From Pedobacter terrae (lineage in GTDB: Bacteria > Bacteroidota > Bacteroidia > Sphingobacteriales > Sphingobacteriaceae), in assembly GCF_900100705.1 (NCBI RefSeq), contig NZ_FNCH01000002.1:1-64000 (forward strand): 64,000 nucleotides of DNA. Reading direction: 5' to 3'. A program made the position numbers and the translations under genes. The notes beneath the pieces were generated by a model. It was not told where the DNA came from. It saw only the letters and a program-made list of their open reading frames with translations, and ran no database searches. Positions 1 through 7,700 of this stretch are shown piece by piece; positions within the stretch are counted from its first letter, which is position 1, and every line of letters starts with the position of its first letter.

Positions 1-460
1 GTTAGAAATGATATATGTGATTTATAATAGCAAACAGGAATATCAAAAAGAATACTCGGTTTTAAAAGAAAGTAGCGCACTAAACCTAAAGGATCAGCAC
101 GCTACACTGGCTAGTTCTTGACCGCCCATGAAACAAAAATAAAATATTTTATTTGCAAATTAACACAGAATCTATCGGATGACGCGTAAAGCCCAGAATC
201 CGATCCTTCAATCGGATGAGGACTTGCAGCAAAAAGCAGGACTACCCAAACCTAAGCACTACTGCCTTGCTTTCCAAAAAAAAACTAATGAGTTGCCATA
301 CTTCAGACTTACGTAGTCATACCGTACTTAAAGCCTTTTTAGACTTCGGAAGCTTATCCACCACGGCCCTTGCTTTTCAAAGAAGGCTAAAATCCCGTTG
401 TCAGCCTCACGAACTCTTGCCTGCGCATCATCCCTTCAAACTTCGGATGTCGTCCGCTAT
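1..460. other. Intergenic stretch without a supported gene
   Basis: No reading frame here looks like a conserved protein. An inverted repeat ATCCGAT/ATCGGAT with a six-base loop lies at 198-217 and belongs to the same palindrome family found elsewhere in the window. The remainder (about 230-460) is moderately G+C-rich repeat-like sequence that I cannot assign. It sits downstream of the minus-strand glutamate-synthase-like gene, so the hairpin could also help end that transcript, but there is no clear T-run. Confidence 0.5.
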
Positions 461-2122
461 TTATCTTCCATCATCATGCATCGTATCTCCATAAGGATTG
501 GCATGCGCATAATCTACTGCTGAAACCTTATAATCGGTCGGCGCAAAACTCTGCGAAGTACTCAAGGCCATTCCCAATTCGTAGCGTGTGGGATATGGAG
601 TTTTTAACAAACTACCAGCTGGAATATAAGGAAAAGTCTCCAGATAACTCTGCATTACACTCGGACTCACGCGCCTGTTGATGTACGCCCGGCTTAACTG
701 ATGCGTTTCTCTTAAACCAGCTGCACCTAACAATTCTACCGCGCTGGCCACCGTAAGGTTATGGAAGTTTTTAACACGAACGGTTTTATCTTCCACCACC
801 AAACCTTTCATTAAACTTGGATCCTGTGTAGCCACCCCTGTTGGGCAAGTATTGCTATTACACTCTAACGCCTGGATGCAGCCCAAAGCAAACATCATTC
901 CGCGTGCGGCATTACACATATCAGCACCGAGGGCAATATTTTTAACCAGATCGAACCCTGTTGCCACTTTACCCGAAGCAATGATTTTGATGTGTTTTTT
1001 CAGATCAAAACCATTTAAAACATCATATACAAAAGCCACCCCTTCGCGCAAAGGCATACCTACCGAATTCGAAAACTCCTGTGGTGCAGCACCTGTTCCG
1101 CCTTCGCCACCATCAACGGTAATAAAATCAGGATAAATCCCGGTTTCTATCATGGCCTTACAAATGGCATAAAATTCGCTTTTACGACCAATACACAATT
1201 TAAACCCTACCGGTTTGCCACCAGACAAATCGCGCAATTTTTTCACAAACTCCAACAAACCGATAGGTGTGTTAAAGGCCGAGTGTGCAGGTGGCGATAA
1301 TACATCTTTACCTTCGGGCACTAAACGGATCCTGGCCACTTCCGGTGTTACCTTTTTGGCTGGCAGCATACCACCATGCCCGGGTTTGGCACCTTGCGAA
1401 AGTTTAATCTCGATCATCTTCACCTGATCAGTTTGCGCCCGCTCGGCATAGGCATCGTAATTGAAAGTACCATCGGCATTACGGCAACCAAAATACCCCG
1501 TACCAATTTGCCAGATTAAATCGCCTCCCGGCTGACGGTGGTAATCGCTAATCCCGCCTTCGCCTGTGTTGTGGGCAAAATTACCCATTTTAGCACCGCC
1601 GTTTAAAGCCAGAATGGCATTCTGGCTTAATGAACCAAAGCTCATGGCCGAAATATTATAAATACTGGCAGAATAAGGTTTCTTACAATCCGGGCCGCCC
1701 ACGGTAACCCGCGGATCTAAATTCAATTCGTGGTGCGAAATGGCTGCAATACTATGGCTTAACCATTCATAACCGTTTTCGTAAACATTCAACTGCGTTC
1801 CGAATGGAATCGTATCGTTATCAGTTTTGGCACGCTGGTAAATCAACGAACGGTTTAACCGATTATAAGGTGTACCATTGGTATCACTTTCTACAAAATA
1901 CTGGTACACTTTAGGCCTCAACTCTTCCATGAAATACCTTAAACGCCCAAATACAGGGTAATTCCTAACGATACTGTGTTTAGGCTGGTATAAATCATAA
2001 ATACCGAGCAGTACAAAAGGACCTGTAAAAATGAATGTCCACCATAAAAAAGGATGGTAAAGCCCCAGCATAATGGTCAGGGCGATTAAAAATGCGGCAA
2101 TCGCTACGAAAGCTTTTCTCAT
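461..2122 (-). CDS. FMN-binding glutamate synthase family protein
   Basis: The 553-residue product matches the stand-alone glutamate synthase central/FMN domain (GltB C-terminal half) with two hydrophobic segments at the N-terminus (about residues 5-45), so it is probably membrane-anchored with a cytoplasmic catalytic domain. Family hallmarks visible are the glycine-rich FMN barrel stretches (SFGSLSQNAILALNGGAK, DGGEGGTGAAP) and a C-x5-C-x4-C cluster near residues 409-421 (GCIQALECNSNTCP) expected to bind a 3Fe-4S centre. The glutaminase (GATase II) domain and the GXGXG domain of true GltB are absent, so glutamine-dependent glutamate synthesis cannot be assumed; an FMN oxidoreductase with unknown substrate is the safer call. 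It lies 12 bp downstream of the toxin gene on the same strand. Confidence 0.88.
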   Translation of the reverse strand: MRKAFVAIAAFLIALTIMLGLYHPFLWWTFIFTGPFVLLGIYDLYQPKHSIVRNYPVFGRLRYFMEELRPKVYQYFVESDTNGTPYNRLNRSLIYQRAKTDNDTIPFGTQLNVYENGYEWLSHSIAAISHHELNLDPRVTVGGPDCKKPYSASIYNISAMSFGSLSQNAILALNGGAKMGNFAHNTGEGGISDYHRQPGGDLIWQIGTGYFGCRNADGTFNYDAYAERAQTDQVKMIEIKLSQGAKPGHGGMLPAKKVTPEVARIRLVPEGKDVLSPPAHSAFNTPIGLLEFVKKLRDLSGGKPVGFKLCIGRKSEFYAICKAMIETGIYPDFITVDGGEGGTGAAPQEFSNSVGMPLREGVAFVYDVLNGFDLKKHIKIIASGKVATGFDLVKNIALGADMCNAARGMMFALGCIQALECNSNTCPTGVATQDPSLMKGLVVEDKTVRVKNFHNLTVASAVELLGAAGLRETHQLSRAYINRRVSPSVMQSYLETFPYIPAGSLLKTPYPTRYELGMALSTSQSFAPTDYKVSAVDYAHANPYGDTMHDDGR

Positions 2123-2134
2123 ATTTTAGTATTA

Positions 2135-2389
2135 TTAGGTATGATATCTGCATTGCAGAAAAATAATTTTATTACCTTCTACTTTATAAACTAGTCTGTG
2201 TTCTAAATTAATTCTTCTCGACCACCATCCAGTATATTGATGTTTTAGTGGCTCAGGCTTCCCGGTTCCTTCAAAAGGTGTGCGTTCGATTTCTTTTATC
2301 AGGGCATTTATTTTCTTGAGAACCGATTTATCAACCGATTGCCAATACAGGTAGTCCTCCCATGCACCATCCAGAAACAATTTAATCAT
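2135..2389 (-). CDS. yoeB: YoeB/Txe-family mRNA interferase toxin
   Basis: An 84-residue protein of exactly the E. coli YoeB length, with the family signatures DYLYWQ near the N-terminus, GKPEPLKH at 43-50 and SRRINLEHRLVY at 57-68. YoeB toxins bind the ribosome and cleave mRNA in the A site. Counting from Met1, the family's active-site positions are E46, R65 and H83, all present here, but the terminal Tyr84 of E. coli YoeB is Thr in this copy (ends CRYHT). The gene overlaps the antitoxin gene by 8 bp, the usual translationally coupled arrangement. Family identity is secure; activity is uncertain because of the last residue. Confidence 0.93.
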   Translation of the reverse strand: MIKLFLDGAWEDYLYWQSVDKSVLKKINALIKEIERTPFEGTGKPEPLKHQYTGWWSRRINLEHRLVYKVEGNKIIFLQCRYHT

Positions 2390-2639
2390 TCTCTATCAGC
2401 TCTTGTTCTTTTGCCAGGCCATTTTCATAATCTTTTAGTCCCTGCTCCAGCCTAAGTGCGTTTTTCGGGCTTTTTAAAAGATAAAAGGTCTCTAGCATGC
2501 TGTCATAATCTGCTTTAGATAAAACCACTACATCCTCGCCTTTTGCCCGGGTAACAAACAAAGGAGTATGGTTAGAAAAAACCTTGTCTAAATAAAATTT
2601 TAAACTCTGCCTAAAGGAGGTATAATTTGTGATTTCCAT
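2382..2639 (-). CDS. yefM: YefM/Phd-family antitoxin
   Basis: The 85-residue product opens with an MEITNYTSFRQSL segment and carries the VVVLSKADYDSMLET motif typical of Phd/YefM antitoxins, followed by an acidic, probably flexible C-terminal tail that would wrap the toxin. It precedes and overlaps the YoeB gene. YefM proteins neutralise YoeB and repress their own operon; two TGTACA hexamers lie 44-61 bp upstream of the start and fit this (see separate entry). Confidence 0.93.
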   Translation of the reverse strand: MEITNYTSFRQSLKFYLDKVFSNHTPLFVTRAKGEDVVVLSKADYDSMLETFYLLKSPKNALRLEQGLKDYENGLAKEQELIEND

Positions 2640-2682
2640 GATGCTCGTTTATAATCTTCAAAATTAAAGATAATAAAAAACC

Positions 2683-2700
2683 TGTACAATTATTTGTACA
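2683..2700 (-). promoter_or_regulatory. Probable YefM-YoeB operator with paired TGTACA cores
   Basis: Two perfect TGTACA hexamers at 2683-2688 and 2695-2700 have a 12-bp centre-to-centre spacing, just upstream of the antitoxin gene. E. coli YefM recognises palindromes with TGTACA cores at its own promoter, so the sites here most likely serve autorepression. The inference rests on motif and position only. Confidence 0.75.
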
Positions 2701-2765
2701 TATTTAGAATGTTTATGATTAATGTTATTTAAACAACAAACGTATTAAATTGTTATTTTTACGTT

Positions 2766-3386
2766 ATGCTTATCAAGATTTATCCAGAAAACCCCAACGA
2801 GAGGGCTATAGAACAAGTAGTTGATGTACTTAAAAAAGGCGGTGTGATTATCTATCCAACCGATACGATATACGGTTTGGGTTGCGATATCACCAATCCG
2901 AAAGCTATTGAAAAAATCTGCAGAATACGCGGAATAAAACCTGAGAAAGCCAATTTTTCTTTCATATGCCATGATTTAAAACACATTGCGGATTACATTA
3001 AACCAATTGACAATACCACTTTCAGGGTGTTAAAAAAAGCACTGCCGGGGCCTTTTACCTTTATTTTTAATGCCAATAACAACGTACCCAAATTGTTAAG
3101 TTCTAATAAAAAAACGGTGGGGATACGTGTGCCCGATAACAACATTGCCCGCTGTATTGTAAAAGAACTCGGTAACCCTATTCTGTCTACCTCAATAAAA
3201 GATGATGATGATGTAATTGAGTATTCTACCGATCCCGAACTGATTCATGAAAAATACGAAAACCTGGTGGATCTGGTTATTGACGGTGGTTATGGCGATA
3301 ATGAGGCTTCTACCGTAATTGATTGTACTACGGGCGAATTCGAAGTGATTCGTGAGGGTAAAGGAAATATCGAGGAGTATTTGTAA
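2766..3386 (+). CDS. tsaC: L-threonylcarbamoyladenylate synthase (Sua5/YciO/YrdC family)
   Basis: A 206-residue single-domain YrdC-fold protein. It makes threonylcarbamoyl-AMP from threonine, bicarbonate and ATP, the first step of t6A37 formation on ANN-decoding tRNAs. Visible signatures are GGVIIYPTDTIYGLGCD (about residues 25-41), KxR-type binding residues in ICRIRGIKPEKANFSF, and LPGPFTFIF (about 95-103). The length fits the short TsaC/YciO class rather than full Sua5 with its extra C-terminal domain; YciO-type paralogues cannot be excluded. A tsaB gene for the same pathway is also in the window (52779-53474). It diverges from the yefM-yoeB operon. Confidence 0.9.
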   Translation: MLIKIYPENPNERAIEQVVDVLKKGGVIIYPTDTIYGLGCDITNPKAIEKICRIRGIKPEKANFSFICHDLKHIADYIKPIDNTTFRVLKKALPGPFTFIFNANNNVPKLLSSNKKTVGIRVPDNNIARCIVKELGNPILSTSIKDDDDVIEYSTDPELIHEKYENLVDLVIDGGYGDNEASTVIDCTTGEFEVIREGKGNIEEYL

Positions 3387-4500
3387 CAAGCGCCTTAAAC
3401 CCCAATCCGCCTATCGGCACCTTTCCCCTGAAAGGGAAAGGACTAAAAAACAAATTACCGCATCCTGCAACACGCACCTTGCTATATGAACCATGTTATC
3501 CGGCCTCGCAGATTTTCGCAGGGAAACGTACGAAAATCTTTGCACTGCCTCATCATTGCCCCACAATCCAAGGCAGGATCAAAGCGAGAGCGGTGGAATA
3601 AAGCAAGGGCTAAGAGCCTCGATGCTGCCGCAAATAAGATTTCCGTAGCTTTTTACAAGAATTGCGTAGCAATCTTTTATACCGATAAAAACAATACGAT
3701 CACATAAAAAACGGATGCATGCCTTTCAGTTATGCCTTTTTATTGTTGTCTTCAATGGCAGGCATGCTTTCGCTGCGCTCAGGTTTGTTTCTTTTGGGCC
3801 AAGCCAAAAGAAAGAGCCCCTCGGCGGCGGTGGACCTGTACCGATTTTTCATCGGTAGCCGAGGCAAGCCCGAGCAAAGGGCAATAAAATAGCAACCGCT
3901 TTAAGATTCCCGCCTGCGCGGGATCCGATAGCTATCGGATGACGACCGTATTATAGCGATCGCCCTAAACCCCAATCCGCCTATCGGCACCTTTCCCCTG
4001 AAAGGGAAAGGACTAAAAAACAAATTATCGCATCCTGCAATACGCGCCATGCGATCTGCACCATGCTATCCGGCCTCGCAGATTTTCGCAGGAAAAAGCA
4101 CGGAAATCTTTGCACTGCCTCATCATTGCCCCACAATCCAAGGCAGGATCAAAGCGAGAGCGATGGAATAAAGCAAGGGCTAAGAGCCTCGATGCTGCCG
4201 CAAATAAGATTTCCGTAGCTTTTTACAAGAATTGCGTAGCAATCTTTTATACCGATAAAAACAATACGATCACATAAAAAACGGATGCAAGCCTTTCAGT
4301 TATGCCTTTGTGTTTGTTGTTTTTAATGGCAGGCATGCTTTCGCTGTCCTCAGGTTTGTTTCTTTTCTATCAAGAGAAAAGAAAGAGCCCCTCGGCGGCG
4401 GTGGACCTGTACCGATTTTTCATCGGTAGCCGAGGCAAGCAAATCAATCATTAATCATCATCTCAACTGCAACGCAGTGAAATGAGGAGATCTTTGAGCC
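3387..4500. repeat. Hairpin-module repeat tract 1 (two near-identical direct copies)
   Basis: Two copies of one composite unit lie in direct orientation with a 569-bp offset (for example 3398 and 3967). Modules in order: hairpin CCTTTCCC/GGGAAAGG (about 3421 and 3990); a segment rich in CTATCCGGCCTCGCAGATTT; a block around GGATCAAAGCGAGAGCG; a covarying hairpin with 10-bp arms (3788-3813, arms TTTCTTTTGG/CCAAAAGAAA; 4359-4384, arms TTTCTTTTCT/AGAAAAGAAA); a CCTCGGC/GCCGAGG stem enclosing ACCGAT/ATCGGT; and CCCGC/GCGGG plus the 18-bp palindrome at 3923-3940. Open frames inside (such as 3486-3707) are repeat-derived and recur in other tracts in altered form, so I do not call genes. From 4500 to 4725 nothing else is recognised. 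Confidence 0.85.
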
Positions 4501-4725
4501 AAATCAAAAAGATTTTGCTTCGTAGCGCCTTCGGTTTCCCCACTAGGGCCTGAGTGACTACATATATCTAGATCACCAAAGCCATAACCGGTAAATAGCC
4601 AATACGTTAAACACAAAAAGACAGATTAACGTATCCAATAACAAAAAATTACCCCACATAACATTTATTTTTCCACATTCGTTCGAATTAACATTAAGTT
4701 AATCTGATAATAAGGCATTTGCATA

Positions 4726-4733
4726 TACATTTG
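4726..4733 (+). promoter_or_regulatory. Candidate Bacteroidota -7 promoter box
   Basis: TACATTTG matches the TAnnTTTG -7 consensus of the Bacteroidota primary sigma factor and lies 20 bp before the start codon of the large secreted nuclease gene. No convincing -33 TTG element was picked out, so this is a candidate only. Confidence 0.5.
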
Positions 4734-4753
4734 TTATAAACACAACTTACTAT

Positions 4754-7700
4754 ATGAAAAAACCTTTACTTCTCATTTTATTTTTTCTGGTTTTTGTAAA
4801 TTATTTATCTGCGCAGGTTTCTTTAACTGCACTAAATACAGCTAAATCAGAAAATTTCGACGGCATGACGGCAACCGGAACTTCAAAAGTAACCGGATGG
4901 AGCGCGGTTAAAGCCAGCGGCACAAGTGCCGCAGCCACGGGTTCGGCCTTAACCTTAGCGGTTTATACCACTTCATCAAACAGCGGTGCCGCTTACAATG
5001 CAGGTACATCCGGAGCGGCCGACCGCTCTTTAGGGAGTTTGGCCTCTGGCGCGTTGGTACCCCGATTTGGTGCCGGCTTTCAGAACAATACAGGCTCAAC
5101 CGTAACTTCAATCGATTTATCAGGTGTAATGGAACAGTGGAGAACCGGTTCAAACGCCACCGTAAACGAAAATCTGAATTTCGAATATAGTTTTAATGCC
5201 ACGGGCATTGCCGATGCATCGGCCACCTGGTTGCCACTTACAGGAATGGCACTTAACGAAAAGTTAACCACCACAACTGCTGCAGCTGGTGTTGACGGGA
5301 ACCAACCTGCAAACCAAACCGCTATTTCAGGAAGCATCACTGCCATTACATGGGTAAATGGTGCCACACTTTATATCCGCTGGACAGACACAGACGATTT
5401 AGGAAGCGACGGCATTTATACTGTCGACGATTTTAGCATTACGCCAAAAGGCAGCGCTACCGCAACGCCGGTTCTTTCAGCGTCAAATACCGAATTGGTT
5501 TTCGGCGATCAGAATATCAATTCAAATTCTACGGCACAAAGTTATACTTTAGGAGGTGCCAATCTTACCGCAAATGTTTCTGTAAATGCTACTGCACCCT
5601 TCTCGGTTTCAAAAGACAATGTTACTTTCAGCAATGCCATCAGTTATACTACAGCCGAGGTTGCAGCGTCGCCATTAGTTTATGTGCGTTTTAGTCCAAC
5701 AGCTGCAGGCAATGCCAGTGGCAATATAACCAATACCAGTACCGGCGCCACTCCTGTTAATGTTGCCGTAAGCGGAAATGGCTTATCAACCATTTTAACG
5801 GTAAACCAAACCGCTTTCGATTTCGGTTCTCAAAATACGGGTACCAATTCTACTGCGCAAACTTTCAATTTAAGTGCAACGGGTTTAACCGATGTGGTTA
5901 ATGTAACCACTACAGCACCTTTTTATCTTTCTAAAGATAATGTTACCTATAGTACTTCTTTGGTATATAGCGTGGCTGAGCTGACTACGGGCAAAACAGT
6001 TTATGCACGTTTTAGTCCCACAGCGGCATCTACCGCATCAGGCAATATCAGTATTGCGAGCACTGGTGCAACCACACAGAATATTGCAACAACAGGTGTG
6101 GGTACCACGCCGCCGGTGGCACCAACACCTATCGTAATCTCCGAAGTTTATGGTGGTGGTGGCAACACCGGCGCAACTTATAAAAACGACTTTATCGAAT
6201 TATATAACCCGGGCAATACCGCGGTTGATTTAACCGGCTGGAGCGTACAATATGCAGCAGCAGCCGGAACATCGTGGCAGGTCACTCCGCTTACGGGCAG
6301 TATCCCTGCCAAAAGTTTTTACCTGGTGCAAGAAGCCGCAGGTACAGGTGGAACAATTAATTTACCTACGCCCGATGTTACAGGTACCATCAATATGTCG
6401 GGTACTGCCTTTAAAATTGTGCTGAGCAATGATACCACTGCCCTTACCGGTGCAAACCCAACAGGTGCTGCCATAGTTGATAAAATCGGTGTAGGTCCAA
6501 CCGCTTCTGGTTACGAAACCGCAGCTACCGCAGTGTTAAGCAATACCGCTTCGGCCGAGCGTAAAGCAAGTGCCACTTCAACAGCGGCTACTTTAGCAGT
6601 AGGCGGTACCGAAGAATTTAACGGTAATGGTTACGATACCGATAATAACAGTACCGATTTTGTGGTTACATCACCAAATCCTCAAAACTCAACAGTAAAA
6701 GAACCAACTGGTGCTAACCATGTGGTTATTTCTGAAGCTTATGGTGGTGGTGGCAACTCGGGTGCAGTTTATAAAAACGACTTCATCGAGTTATACAATC
6801 CAACACTTAGTGCGGTTGATTTAACCGGCTGGAGCGTGCAATATGCCAGCGCAACTGGTACAGGCAACTGGACGGTAACAACATTATCCGGTTCCATTGC
6901 ACCAAAAGGATTTTACCTCATTCAGCAATCGGCAGGTACAGGCGGCACTACCAATCTGCCAACACCTGATAAAATCGGCACCATTGCAATGAGTGGTACC
7001 GCAGGTAAAGTACTATTAAGTAATAGCATTACCGCACAAACCGGTAGTTTGCCAACAGGCGCAACAGTTATCGATCTGGTAGGTTTTGGTGCTACCGCAA
7101 ACGGTTTTGAAGGCACCGCCCCTGCACCGGCACCAAGCAATACCTCTTCTATAGAAAGAAAAGCAAGTGCCACATCTGATGCCACCACCTTGGGCACTGG
7201 CGGCACAGAAGAGTTTGCCGGTAACGGGTATGATAGTGATGACAATGCTGCTGATTTTATTGTAAGAACACCGAATCCGCAAAACAGCTCGGTAACAGAA
7301 CCGGTGTCAACGTCAGGTCCATATCTGGTAGTTACGCCAAAAACACTGGCCTTCAGTAATCAGGCCATTAACACTACATCTGCAGCCAAAACTTACGTAT
7401 TATCGGCAGGTAATTTAACCAACAATACCACGCTGACTGTAACCGGTCCTTTTTCCATTTCGAAAGATAATACCACGTTCGCCAACACCCTTAGCTATAC
7501 CGTTGCAGATTTAGCCACCAACCAAACGGTTTATGTTAAATTTAGTCCAACAGCAGTTGGCAATGCAAACGGAGCCATTGTACATGCCAGCGCAGGTGCC
7601 ACCTCAGTTTCACTGGCTTTAAGCGGCCCGGCTATTGATCCTAACCAAACGGCTTTCAATTTCGAAAACTGTACCACGGTGGGCAGTGCAGCCTTATCTG

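Noticed and set aside
216..494. 92-residue frame at the left end
   Set aside because: It runs into the 3' end of the glutamate-synthase-like gene on the opposite strand and resembles no protein.
3486..3707. 73-residue open frame (and similar ones at 11470-11754, 12004-12255, 14278-14655, 14582-14791, 14725-15159, 32721-32984, 33322-33504)
   Set aside because: They run through hairpin-module repeats, recur with altered frames in other tracts, cross the hairpin arms and have no protein-family features.
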